This document shows, one piece after another, positions 10,404-22,200 of a stretch of DNA of 64,000 nt. A model generated the notes under the pieces. The model was not told the origin of the DNA. It searched no databases and saw only the letters and a program-made list of their open reading frames with translations. Every line of letters begins with the position of its first letter. The first letter of the stretch is position 1. Source of the stretch: Senecio squalidus. Taxonomy: Eukaryota > Streptophyta > Magnoliopsida > Asterales > Asteraceae. Where the stretch lies: contig CAJVGC010000001.1 of the NCBI GenBank assembly GCA_910822075.1, positions 50,311,066-50,375,065 of the forward strand. Reading direction: 5' to 3'. The position numbers and the translations under genes were made by a program.

Positions 10404-10772
10404 CTACTCTGTCTTGCAAAGATAAATAGTAAGGCATGGTCGCTTGTTCGTTATTTTATAAAGTCCTTGGCAGCTAGCACCACAAACTGGACCACGATGT
10501 AGGCTATCATAACTTATATGATTATTTTGAACCAGGATCCGCCTATTTTCTTCGGTGTCCATTAGAAACTCCTCAGATTCTTCCACTAGAGTTTCGCAGT
10601 CGGCCATAGTGCCATTGCACTGATTAGTGAACTGCTTTGACGGCGCTAGAGATCCGTTACATTGGTTCATCATCAGTACGATCATTGACGGTAATAAGAT
10701 TACACATGTGAAGCAAATAAAGTTGATACTTCTTGATCCTTGAATTTCCATATTTCTAGTGAATATTCTCAA
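10404..10772 (-). CDS. RALF-like secreted signalling peptide precursor
   Basis: This encodes a 122-residue precursor of the rapid alkalinization factor family, secreted peptides that bind CrRLK1L-type receptor kinases at the cell surface. What I see: a hydrophobic signal peptide at about 15-36; a pro-region with CNGT and an acidic stretch (EESEEFLMDTE); the dibasic site RRIL at 77-80, matching the subtilase site RRxL; HISYDSL at 85-91, matching the receptor-binding YISY motif; and four cysteines at 97, 101, 113 and 119. The last pair has the usual C-x5-C spacing. The first pair is unusually close (C-x3-C), and NQCNG occurs twice (36-40 and 50-54). Length fits the family. The start could also be Met-8 (10751). 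A TATA-like TTTATAAT lies about 50 bp upstream. There is no intron, as usual for RALF genes. Confidence 0.78.
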   Translation of the reverse strand: MRIFTRNMEIQGSRSINFICFTCVILLPSMIVLMMNQCNGSLAPSKQFTNQCNGTMADCETLVEESEEFLMDTEENRRILVQNNHISYDSLHRGPVCGASCQGLYKITNKRPCLTIYLCKTE

Positions 10773-12130
10773 TTCTTAAGTGTATGGTGTTTTCATCTAC
10801 ATGAAGATAATGTTGCAAGGATTATAAATGTGTGATTCAAGGCACTTACCCAAAAGTAAGCCAATTTCCTTTTTCTTTTTTATCTTTAATTTTAGAAACA
10901 TGGTCCTTAAGGTATAGTTCAATGTGGTTTTTGACGGTTTGAGTTTGGAAAGTGTTTATTTTAGCTTACATAATGGACATGTAATTTTGAAAAGCCAATA
11001 AGTTCATTTTTTTTAACTAGTGAGCTTATCAAATTAATTTATAACTTACTTATAAATTACGGGCTTCTAAAAATCTATGTAAACTCATAACCCAACAAAT
11101 AGGCTAAACAAACACACTATTGTTAAAGAAAAAGTCTCTTAAAACATTGTTGGTGACTAACAACCTTTTATTAGGACAATCAAGGTCGTAAAAATCCCAT
11201 TAATTTACCGATTAGTGGGTGATTATTCCTTAATCACTACCTTACCGTGAGATTTTAATTAATCCATAAATTAATCATTCGGTCAACAACTCGGTTAAAA
11301 TCGTAGCAATTCAGTCATATAATCAGGTTAAAAATAACTTATAATTGGAAGATATATGAAAAATATGGAAGTAGGAGAGATTTTTGACATACCATAGCCC
11401 ATTTGATTAGTCAATTGCATAAGTTACTCAAATAATAATTTACAAATAACTTAAATAACCCATTATATATACAAAGTTTAAAACGATTAATTTCGATTAA
11501 CCTACGATTAGTCTACGATTAATCTTAATTAATCCTTAATCCCTACTTCACCGCCTAACGTGTCGCCTAGCGACTTCTACAACTTTGTTGACAATATTTT
11601 GAGCAACTATACTTATGTTATGAATTACTTTTCTTCAAGTGACATTTTTCTGTTACGCCAACTTCAAGTGAGATTTCCGAATTCAGTTTAGTTTTCAAAC
11701 CTGGTTGTAAATATTTCATTCCGAGAAAAAGAAATCTATGAACACCCTAATGGTTTGATGCTGATATTGTTTAAATATCCAACAACGGCTTTGACAACCA
11801 CACTTTCTCTCTCGAAACCCAGTGCGGTTAGAAAGCACCCTGATTGAAACCAAGTTCAAGATCTTAGCAATTTGGTGTGCATAAAGGCTGAAGACAATTA
11901 AAAGAAGCAAAACATTTTTTCTGGTAGCTAAATTCCTCATCAGACGTACAAATTCAAACCAAATGAAAGTAAAATCTAGAACTTAAAACAACTTACTAGT
12001 TACTACAGGCAAAACTTCCAAAATGTGTGATAACCCTTCAACTAAAAGCAAAATAACAAGACGACTTGTGTTTGTGCACCTCTGTTCCTGAATATCTCAG
12101 TTGCTAGGGCCTGCCAAAATGAACAAAAAT
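10773..12130. other. Intergenic DNA and eIF3m pseudogene 3' UTR region
   Basis: From 10773 to about 11700 there is AT-rich DNA with no recognised feature. From 12130 down to roughly 11700 the minus strand is the likely 3' untranslated region of the eIF3m copy. A 74-codon ORF there (11716-11940) is not considered a gene. Confidence 0.5.
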
Positions 12131-12289
12131 CTAACGGATCGCCAAACCTTGCATTGCCGGTACCCCTTCATCGGTGACCTTGTTCGCTTGAATGGTTGTT
12201 ATTACATTTGCTATGTTACCCTGAAAGAATAATATATACTGTCTTAAATAAAAAACAAAAAAACAATGTGTTTATATAAGACGCATGAA

Positions 12290-12390
12290 TGTTCGAAAGA
12301 CGTTCTCGAACTCAGTCCTAACTCCAGCTAAACAGTTCTAACTTAAGTCGGTTTGTGCAGGAATCAAGTTGAGGGGGTTAATATGTCAAG
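12290..12390 (+). repeat. Copia 5' LTR, first 101 bp
   Basis: It matches the start of the LTR at 18215, except for about 27 extra bases after CTCGA that the other copy lacks. It stops exactly at ATGTCAAG, where the inverted block begins. The missing remainder of this LTR is at 14271-14646 in reverse. Confidence 0.85.
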
Positions 12391-13178
12391 TCAGGATCAG
12401 GACCTCTCTTCTCAAATTTTTTATTGAAATTATTATTGCCATTAAAGTTCTTATTAGGTTCAAATGTTTTTGTCATGAAAACAGTGTTTTGACCTTTGTT
12501 TGAAGAGGATTGAGAAGAACCTCTATGGGATTCTTCTCTAGACACAATAGCAAATGCAGTTTTAACAGATGGAAGAGGGTCCGTAGTTAAAATATTACTA
12601 CGTATGAGAGAGTAGTTATCATCCAGGCCCATCAAAAATTGCATCAATTTAATCAGGTTGTTATGGTCACAGAACAATTTAGCACCACCACAAGTACAAA
12701 CAGGAAGTTTAACTAATAAGTCAAATTGTTTCCACAAGGAATTAAATTTATGATAATAGTCAGAAACAGAGCTACCACTTTGAGTTAAACTATTAATTTT
12801 ATGATGCAGATTAAAAGTGATAGAACCATCTACTTTATCATAAGTTTCTTTTAATTCATTCCAAACAACATAGGCAGACTTAGAAAACACTTGACCCAAA
12901 TACAGTTCATCAGAAATAGAGCTAAGAATCCAAGTAAGAACAACAGAATTACATCTATCATATTGTCTACCTAGAACATCATCAACCTCATTTCTTTTTA
13001 AACTACCATCAATAAACCCAGTTTTATTTTTAGTCTGTAAAGCAAGTAACATAGCACAACTCCACACATTATAGTTTTCAGTTCCTTTTAGTTTAAAAGT
13101 GATCAAGGAAGTAGTGTTAGTGTCACTAGCATACAGAAATAAAGGGTCACTAAAGTCTAAGTTATTAACCTGGGTCAT
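12378..13178 (-). pseudogene. Copia gag, truncated at the zinc knuckle by inversion
   Basis: The frame starts at ATG 13178. It shows a Copia-type gag N-terminus (LKGTENYNVW, then FIDGSLKR), the central capsid-like region (VWNELKETYD, SVSDYYHKFNSLWKQFD, LMQFLMGLDDNY) and an Asn-rich linker. Real gag sequence ends at 12391. The last few codons are LTR sequence brought in by the inversion. The CCHC zinc knuckle expected after the GPDPD motif is missing here; its last Cys (RCYEIVGYP) is found on the opposite strand at 14647. Roughly 40 bases were lost at the junction. Gag forms the particle that packages element RNA; this copy cannot make a full one. Confidence 0.85.
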
Positions 13179-14258
13179 TTTATCCTCACCACTTCATTTA
13201 AGCAGACAAGAACCACTTAAAAAGACAGAAAACAAATAGCAGACAGACAAAGACAGACAAAAGGAAACAGACTAAACCACACAAGAATAAACAGAAAGAA
13301 AAAAAAAGCAATCAAAAGACCTAAAAATCACAAAGTGTATTGCACCCTATACTGTTCGATTCAGTGGTCTACTAAGCAGGGGCTCAACAGTGTGATTTCT
13401 CTTCTACCAAGAAAAAACCGGTTAGCACAAGAGAAATAATACACAGTAAATAATCACGAAAAACCAACAGATCTCAACCAATCAACAAAACCATGCATAA
13501 ACATGTGGCACCACAAGCAACCAACCAAAAACAGTAGAGTAATAAGGAAAAAGGGATAGAAGACTTACAGTGGGAGCAAGGAGCACCAGCAACAATATTT
13601 CAAAATAAAAAGGAAATAAAAGAATAATACAAACAAATGAATGAATGAATAAAAAGAGTAACCAAATAAAAAAAATAAAAAAAGCAGCGGAAGAACAAGA
13701 TGTAACCAGCAGCTAGCCACGATCCTGGAACAGCCAAGGAGGTCAGCGAGCCAGCAATCAACAAATCAGCCCAGATCTAGCCCGAACAGACTCGATCGAT
13801 CCAAACCACGGACAGAGATAGAACACAACAGATCTAACCGTTTCAGCCACGGATAACCCTCGAGATCCAACGGATCTAAGCCACAAGTAACCAGAAACCC
13901 TAGATCTAAACAGGATCTAAGCCTCAAGTAACTCGAAACCCTAGATCTAAACAATCAGTAACCACGAAACCCTAGATCTGAGTAATCAACCAACAGATCC
14001 AACCAATCTAAACGCAAACTGTCACAAATCAGTCAACGAAACCCTAGATCTAAACCAAATCTAACCACGAAACCCTAGATCTGAATAATCAACCAACATA
14101 TCCAACCAATCTAAACGCTAACCGTCACAAATCAGCCAACGATCACGAACAGATCAGCCTCAAAACCACACCAAACCAACCGTGATACAGACACTTACAG
14201 AACTAAACAGTCACCTCTAAACCGTGATTTCAATCGACGATATTCATAGCACCTCGGT

Positions 14259-14270
14259 GCTCTGATACCA
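14259..14270 (-). other. Copia primer-binding site (inverted copy)
   Basis: On the minus strand TGGTATCAGAGC directly follows the LTR end GTTTGTACA. It is complementary to the 3' end of initiator-Met tRNA. The leader runs from here down to the gag ATG at 13178. Confidence 0.85.
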
Positions 14271-14646
14271 TGTACAAACGTATAACCGGATAATAAACTG
14301 ATAACAATGACCACCGGATATAATCGAATAACACAAAATGAATGAATATAATCAGATTCAACACTAATACTTCACCACTAATAATCGGTGATAACAAGAC
14401 TAATACTATCTAAGATTAGAGTTACAAATTGTAACCTAATCTTAAATATAATATGAAACTGATGAACAAATATAGAGAGAGAGGCGCTACTATTGTGTGT
14501 ATAGTTGTAATGACCTAAAGTGCAGAACACATTGCTTTTATATTATGATATTACAAAATCGCCCTCATACTATGACTCTTATCATTCAGGTCCTTGAACT
14601 TTCATAACTCCACATGAAGCATACAATTAGCACCACACTTCAACGA
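14271..14646 (-). repeat. Copia LTR, inverted remainder
   Basis: This is the reverse complement of LTR positions after the first 101 bp; it aligns with 18290-18659. It ends at CACTTCAACGA, the exact sequence expected to follow ATGTCAAG in the intact LTR. Together with 12290-12390 it accounts for one complete 5' LTR split by the inversion. Confidence 0.87.
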
Positions 14647-17600
14647 CGATGTTATGAGATAGTAGGCTATCCTCCAGGCTGGAAAAAGGGTTTTAAGAGT
14701 AAATTTAACAATAATAATGCCTTAGTTGATAATAATGTGGCTTCTAGTGGCTCTATGTCTTTTACTAGTGACCAAATGGATAGGATTTTGAAACTTATTG
14801 GAGATAAGTCAGTCCCAGGGGGTGTGCATGCCAATATGGCAGGTACTCGTTTTCAAAACAACAATGTGTTCTTTAATACTAACTTTCATAGATTTTTTTG
14901 CTCAAATACTCATCTTAATCCTGTTAAGTTTCATAATGGTTGGATCCTAGATTCAGGAGCAAATCAGCATATGACACTATCAGATGTACATCTTGATAGT
15001 GTTGTCAATATTGCTGGTTTGAACCTGAAGATAGGACACCCAAATGGAACTGAAGCAAGAATAGTTAAAATTGGGAATTTGAAACTTAATGATCATATAA
15101 CTTTATATGATGTATTGGTTGTACCTGAATACAATGTGAACTTACTTTCTGTTTTCAAACTGGCTAAAGATAGTAAACTTTCTGCTGTGTTTAATGAACA
15201 CAATTGTTTCATTCAGGATTCAACTCTAAAGAACACCCTGGGGACTTGTTTGTTTTTTGATGGTTTATATTACTTTAATGTGCTTAGTAAAGGTATTTGT
15301 GATTCTGTGCCTAATGTGCTTACTTGTTTGTTTTTTGATTTGTGGCACAAGATACTTGGTCATCCCTCTGATCAGGTCTTAAATGTCTTAAAAAACTCTT
15401 TAAACTTGATAGGGAGTACTGAAACTGAACCTTGTGATGTTTGTCAAAAGGCCAAACAAACCAGAGAACCATTTCCTCTAAGTGACCATAAATCAAGTCA
15501 CTTGGGAGAGCTGGTTCATCTGGACGTGTGGGGACCTTACAAAGTAACTAGCAAGGAAGGTTTTAGATACTTTCTTACTATTGTTGATGATTTCTCTTGG
15601 GTTGTGTGGTTGTACATGCTTAAGACTAAAGATGAAGTTTTTTTTATCATATTATTGAATTCTATAACATAATTAAAAACCAGTTTTCTAAAACTATTAA
15701 AGTTTTTAGAAGTGATAATGGTACAGAATTTGTGAATAACAAACTGGCTGATTTTTTTAATCAAAATGGAATTCTTCATCACACAAGTTGTGCATATACT
15801 CCACAACAAAACAGAATTGCTGAGAGGAAACATCGACATCTTTTAAATGTGTCCAGATCTCTTATGTTTCAGGGGGTATTCCTCTTTCTATGTGGCCAGA
15901 ATGTGTTCTAACTGCTACCTATCTTATTAACAGGACTCCGTCCTCTGTGTTAAATGGCAAATCCCCCTATGAATATGTGTATGACCATAAACCTAATATG
16001 TCCCATCTTAGGAGTTTTGGCTGTCTTGCTTATGCTACTGTACTTAATAATACTGATAAGTTTAGTAGTAGGTCTCTTAAATGTGCATTTATTGGCTATT
16101 CTAATTCTAAGAAAGGCTATAAATTGTATAGTTTTGATCAGAAGTGTGTAATATTTTCTAGAGATGTAAAATTCTATGAAAATGTATTCCCTTTCAAGTC
16201 CACTGATGATCATCTAAACTTGCAAACTAAGACCACTACAAATACTTTAAATTTTTTTGATAGCATGTATAACCAACCCCCAAAAAGTCCCGATGATGAA
16301 GGGATGGATATTGATGGTGAAGGTAGTGGCTTAGATTCTTCCTCTCATGACAGTTTCAAGAAGTCAACTCCTGTACATGAAACTGTTGTGGAGGAGAATA
16401 CCACTGCAACACAAATTGATGAAAACACAGTTATCCCTGAGGGCAATGTTTTTCAAAATCTGGATGAATCTGTTATTAATGAAACTGCAAATTCTCGAAA
16501 ATCTTCCAGAAAAACAAATGTTCCTAGAAAGTGGGATGACTATGTTTTAGGGGGAAAACACAGATATGGAGTTGATAAGGTTGTTAGTTATGCTTGGCTG
16601 AAAAATGATGTTACTTGTTTTGTTGCTAACTTGAATAAAAGTATTGAACCTAAGTCTTTTGCTCAAGCATGTTTAGATCCTAACTGGATGCCATGAACAT
16701 AGAAATGGAGGCATTACTTAGAAATAATATTTGGGAAGTAACTAAAAAGCCGGTTAATATAAATATTGTTGATTGTAAGTGGCTTTTTAAGATTAAGTAT
16801 AAGGCTTCAGGTGAAATAGAGAGATATAAGGCTCGATTAGTTGCTAGTTCTTTAGTCAAAAATATGGCATTGATTATGAGGAAACATTTTCACCTGTTGT
16901 GAAAATGGTTACTGTTAGATGCTTAATTACTCTAGGTGTTTGTAACAATCGGTCTCTATTTCAACTTGATGTTAATAATGCCTTCTTATATGGTGATTTG
17001 GATGAGGATGTATATATGTCGTTACGTGAAGGGTATTTTGACAAGTCTGATGGTCGTGTTTGCAAGTTAAAAAAGTCTTTGTATGGTCTGAAACAAGCCC
17101 CAAGAAAATGGAACGAAAAATTAACAGCGAGTCTTTGTGAATATGGGTTTGTTCAAAGTAAATCTGATTACTCTCTTTATGTGTTTGACCAAAGGTGATA
17201 TTCATGTTATGTTGTTAGTTTATGTTTGACATTATCATAACTGGAAATTCTAATGAGGAAATTGATGTTGTAAAAGGGTTTCTGAATTCTAAGTTCATGA
17301 TAAAGGATTTAGGTACGTTAAAATATTTTCTTGGAATTGAATTACTTGAAACTGATTTGGGTGTCTGTTTGTCTCAAAGGAAGTATTGCCTTGAGTTACT
17401 TGATGAGTTTGGGTTATTAGGGTGCAAACCTGCTACTACTCCTTTGGATGCAAATATGACTGTTTTGTTTGATAAAGCGAGTAGTAAATCTAGTGAATTG
17501 TTGTCCAATATTTCTGTTTATCAAAAACTGGTTGGAAAATTAATTTATCTAACACTTACCAGACCAACACTTACCAGACCAGATATTAGCTTTGCTGTGC

Positions 17601-18241
17601 AAAATCTGTCTCAGTTTATGCATGCTCCCACTCAACAGCATTTTAATTTAGCACTTAGAGTTCTTAGATACCTTAAATCTGCTCCTGGTCAAGGAATTCA
17701 GTTATGTAGGTCTAAAAGTGTTAAATTATCTGTGTATGTTGATTCTGACTGGGGCAGATGTAAAATTTCTAGACGGTCTGTAACTAGTTTTTGTGTTTAC
17801 ATTGGCAACTCTATTGTGTCGTGGAAAAGTAAAAAGCAGCCAACGGTCTCCAGGTCTTCTGCTGAAGCAGAGTACCGAGCCATGGCTGCTGCTACTTGTG
17901 AAACCTTGTGGTTAATAAACTTGTTGTATGATATGAAAATAAGTGGTTTAACCCCTGTTGATTTTTACTGCGATAACAAAGCCGCAATGATGATTGCGAA
18001 TAATCCAGTATTCAATGAGCGGACTAAGCATTTTGAGATAGACTTGCATGTTGTACGTGAAAAAGTCTGTTATGGAGTTTTGAAGTTAATAAAAATCGAG
18101 TCGGATGAGCACCTTGCTGATATATTCACTAAGGGACTTCCCTCAACTCAACACAACTATTTGTGTGAAAAATTAGGGTTGTATAATCCCTTCAGAGTTA
18201 GGACTGAGGGGGAATGTTCGAAAGACGTTCTCGAGTTCTAA
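14647..18241 (+). pseudogene. Copia pol: protease, integrase, RT, RNase H, with frameshifts
   Basis: Domain order is that of Ty1/Copia: end of the gag zinc knuckle (14647); protease with DSGA near 14950; the GAG-pre-integrase His/Cys region (LWHKILGHPS, CDVCQKAK) near 15340-15460; integrase core near 15520-16000; RT from about 16690; RNase H near 17740-18120 (DSDWGRC, SSAEAEYRA, DNKAA). The reading frame breaks at least six times, near 15640 (T run), 15873 (G run), 16690, 16856, 17190 and 17225. The last one falls on the YVDD catalytic motif of RT, where two bases appear lost (VYV, then stop), so RT is dead. A 15-bp tandem duplication (ACACTTACCAGACCA) sits near 17550-17580. RNase H to the end is intact. 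Confidence 0.9.
18206..18214 (+). other. Copia polypurine tract
   Basis: GAGGGGGAA ends at the base before the 3' LTR start TGTTCG, as expected for the plus-strand primer. Confidence 0.75.
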
Positions 18242-18659
18242 CTTAAGTCGGTTTGTGCAGGAATCAAGTTGAGGGGGTTAATATGTCAAGTCGTTGAAGT
18301 GTGGTGCTAATTTCATGTGGAGCTATGAAAGTTCAAGGACCTGAATGATAAGAGTCATAGTATGAGGGCGATTTTGTAATATCATAATATAAAAGCAATG
18401 TGTTCTGCACTTTAGGTCATTACAACTATACACACAGTAGTAGCGCCTCTCTCTCTATATTTGTTCATCAGTTTCATATTATATTTAAGATTAGGTTACA
18501 ATTTGTAACTCTAATCTTAGATAGTATTAGTCTTGTTATCACCGATTATTAGTGGTGAAGTATTAGTCTTGATTTTGATTATATTCATTCATTTTGTGTT
18601 ATTCGATTATATCCGGTGGTGATTGTTATCAGTTTATTATCCGGTTATACGTTTGTACA
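18215..18659 (+). repeat. Copia LTR (full copy, 445 bp)
   Basis: It begins TGTTCGAAAG and ends GTTTGTACA. It is followed by a primer-binding site, which is not normal for a 3' LTR. It is very similar to the split 5' LTR (12290-12390 plus 14271-14646). Confidence 0.9.
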
Positions 18660-19277
18660 TGGTATCAGAGCACCGAGGTGCTCTGGATATCGTCGATTGA
18701 AATCATGGTTTAGAGGTGACTCTTTAGTTCTGTAAGTGTCTGTATCACGGTTGGTTTGGTGTGGTTTTGAGGCTGATCTGTTTGATTTGTGACGGTTAGC
18801 GTTTAGATTGGTTGGATATGTTGGTTGATTATTCAGATCTAGGGTTTCGTGGTTAGATCTCGTTTAGATCTAGGATTTCGTTGACTGATTTGTGACGGTT
18901 TGCGTTTAGATTGGTTGGATCTGTTGGTTGATTACTCAGATCTAGGGTTTCGTGGTTACTGATTGTTTAGATCTAGGGTTTCGAGTTACTTGTGGCTTAG
19001 ATCCGTTAGATCCTGTTTAGATCTAGGGTTTCTGGTTACTTGTGGCTTAGATCCGTTGGATCTCGAGGGTTATCGGTGGCTGAAACGGTTAGATCTGTTG
19101 TGTTCTATCTCTGTCCGTGGTTTGGATCGATCGAGTCTGTTCGGGCTAGATCTGGGCTGATTTGTTGATTGCTGGCTCGCTGACTCCTTGGCTGTTCCAG
19201 GATCGTGGCAGGATCGTGGCTAGCTGCTGGTTACATCTTGTTCTTCCGCTGCTTTTATCCGGTTATACGTTTGTACA
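18660..19277 (+). other. Extra primer site, partial leader and LTR tip
   Basis: TGGTATCAGAGC at 18660-18671 starts a second copy of the element leader. This aligns with the reverse complement of 14270 down to about 13683. It stops at CCGCTGCTTTT and jumps to the last 22 bp of the LTR (TATCCGGTTATACG then TTTGTACA). The two sequences share only a few T/A bases at the join, as expected for template switching. Confidence 0.8.
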
Positions 19278-22200
19278 ATGAAGTTGACAAAGGATTAAAC
19301 ATTACCCTCCATACTGCCAACTTTTGTCGTAGAGCCTGCCATTGGTGGGGACCAAAAACTCGCTCTGTGCAGCGACTACACAAATGTAAAATAGCATATG
19401 CATATCAGTCGTAATGAATAGAAGAGAATTCAGAAATAGAGGTAACAATTTTGAGGCATTTAGTAACAAACTAATGAATTCAGGTTATGTAAATTAAACA
19501 CAAAATAAACTAAAGAGGGTCAAACGGGTAATTTTGGTATCCATATAGCATATTGGACAAAATACATATTTATCATAAGTACAATTTTATCCAACCCAAC
19601 CCATTTAGAGGCACACAGAAGTGAAAAGTGAACCCTTTTTGACCTATTAGTTAGTTCCCTAAACCAACGACCCACCCATTTTGCCAATCTAGCCATATAT
19701 TACGCACCTCACTCTGATGACTTGATTCATTTGGTCGATTTTGCAATCAACCAGTTTAGCAGTATTTGCCTTTACTACCCACGGTTCCACCTCATCATCC
19801 TCTATCAGCAACAAACCTCATCGTGATTTCTTTTACAAAAGAATGTTTTATAAACGAGAAAAGAGAATATGAGAGAATCTTCATTACCTGAAGTGTGTCC
19901 TTAATCAGAGAATAGGGAATTTGACCGGACTTGTCAGAGGCAAGATCCACCATTGACATCAACCTCATCTTTGCTATACATTCTTCATGAACAAGACCTA
20001 CACCACATTGCAAAGAGAATACCACCATAAATCTAGTGTATGCATTTCAACTTTGAAATACAAACAAAACATAAATTTGAATGTGAAAATGATCATCACC
20101 GTAGTCTTTCAGTAATTCGGAATTTGTTGCATGAAATTCTAAGTAAGCGTCGAGTCTCTGGGTCTGAACTATCTTCAAAAGCTGATACACCGATGCATAT
20201 TTGGTGTCTTTTTCCAATTGAGCTACAGCAGGCATATCAAGCAAATCATTCTGCCACATTCAAACAATAAGATGATAAACTTAAGAATCTGATGTTAGAA
20301 ATAACATTAATTAACAGCAACACCACAACATCAATTAACTACAAAGTGAACAACACCCAAACTGCAATCGTTAAGAAGCTACCAGTTTGGTAAATAAACT
20401 GATTCTCCATAAAGAGAAATCATGAAGCTTGGGTAAATTGAGAAATCATTTAATTGTATGCACTTTTTGGTGACAACTCAATGATTCTGAGCATTTTAGA
20501 TATCATTAAATAATTAGGTTTGCTTTTCTTTATTGAGTTTCTAATGACACGTGTTCTATTCCTTGTGGCTAATTTAGGTTTTAGGACTTTTACTTTTTTA
20601 ACCAGAGGTTAGAATCCACTCTTAATGTAGGAAACCCTATCTTTGATCAACTGCATAAGAAACTGTAGAAAAATGAAGTCCCACAATACGAAGAAAAAAA
20701 AAAAGACTCGATGGAAAGGTGTTGAAGTCGTTGCACACTAGCTTGTTAGAGCTGGCAAAAAGGCCAAGGTTGTTGCTAGCATGACATTCTCAGAAGGAAA
20801 CTAATGAATGAGGTGGGGAACCCTCACATGTGATTAATGGCAGTGACCATTGGGAAACCCCTTTAATTCAGCGGAGGGTGTGCGAGCTAAAATACAACAG
20901 GGAAGAAATCAGAATACGACATGGAGAGCCAAATGACAATAGTAGAACCTAAACCACTCATCAAACTGAGAACCCTAGCCAACTATCAACTACTGCAGAG
21001 CCGAATGACGAAGGTGAAATCTAAGGTAATTGAAATTAGATAACTGAATATGACATCGATTTAATGTTCTTAAGACTCGAGTAAATGTAACTAGATCTCG
21101 TGAATACAGTACAACTCTGGGGTTTTAAACCTCCAAATAATAACATTAATCTCATATATCAGGCTTAATAGCACAAACTTCCCTGCACGTACCTCACTTT
21201 CAGCACCTAAATTACTTTGTTGCCGAAAAGAGGAAACCACTAAGGATAAAATCCTTTCATCTAACTTATTTAATTATAAGGAACTAAAGTTGCGGAGATG
21301 TAAACTGATTATTTTTCGGTGCTTGATGTTTTGTTGGGTTATTACCGATGGGTGATTTAATGGGGATCATAAATCTGAATGAATTAGCCAGCCATTAAAC
21401 TCAGATTATGCATTTGCAATGCTTAGATCCTTAGTTATCTGCTATGACAGTGTTATGAATGAGGGTAAGAGCGACTGGCAATATCAATTGAATAACAGTA
21501 ACATGTTTTCTTTTAATATATGTGAGTGGGAATGGTGACTACCATCAGACTAAACCCAAACATGAACGCCACCGAATAGGTCCGGTGGCTTAGTTATTGT
21601 ACACTTAATACTAGTAATAAAAGTAAGACTCTAAAATCGTTCTACTAACAGGCTTTATGGTACACTTGATAAAAGAGATGGGTTCTTACATCATGAGAGA
21701 ATCTTTTACATCTGATCAAAAAATTACAAATCCTAAAGCATAACAAACTTACTTATTTATTAATATCGAAAACAACTTGAATCACTCAAGATAAATCCTT
21801 TATAATAGTGAACTTAAAGAGTCTTTTTACCAACAAGCATGGGTCATTTAAATGGGGCCAAAAGTCTTACATGGCATTAACAAACAAACTAAGAAAGTCT
21901 AAAAGAGTTATATCACATTAACTAGTACGATACCTTAAACATGTCTGGTGCTTCAACAAATTCAATAATAGTGTGAGCTGCTTCTTCCTTGGCCTCCTCT
22001 ATAACATGTGCATCCTCACCTTAAAATATGTTGGGTAACCTTCCCATCGACCGCCAACTTAAGTGCCGCATAGAACCGACAGTAAGGGTTCTCCAACAGG
22101 TTGTACAAATTAAACAGGCTACAGAGAAAAATATGCGCATAAGAAGGTATTGGTTATGATATTAATTAAACGTTACATTTTCAACCGCAAAGCAGGCTTA

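Larger units (their letters stand above)
12290..19277 (+). mobile_element. Copia element with internal inversion and duplicated leader
   Basis: The 5-bp direct repeat ATGAA at 12285-12289 and 19278-19282 brackets the insertion. The outer tips are proper LTR ends (TGTTCGAAAG on the left, GTTTGTACA on the right). Inside, the order is: first 101 bp of the LTR (+); an inverted block 12391-14646 holding gag, leader, primer site and the rest of that LTR (-); pol (+) from 14647; a full LTR at 18215-18659; a second primer site and leader at 18660-19255; and the last 22 bp of an LTR. It lies in the last intron of the eIF3m pseudogene. Because the outer ends and duplication are normal, the rearrangement probably preceded integration. 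Confidence 0.9.

Noticed and set aside
11716..11940. 74-codon minus-strand ORF
   Set aside because: It lies directly downstream of the eIF3m stop codon in the likely 3' UTR and has no family motif.
13766..13954. Arg/Leu-rich ORF, repeated at 18963-19160
   Set aside because: Both are the Copia untranslated leader (with tandem AGATCTAGGGTTTC-like sequence), present in two copies because of the rearrangement.
15537..15839. Minus-strand ORFs over Copia and Gypsy pol (also 15950-16213, 48088-48351, 49121-49324)
   Set aside because: Shadows of the sense reading frame; no domain of their own.
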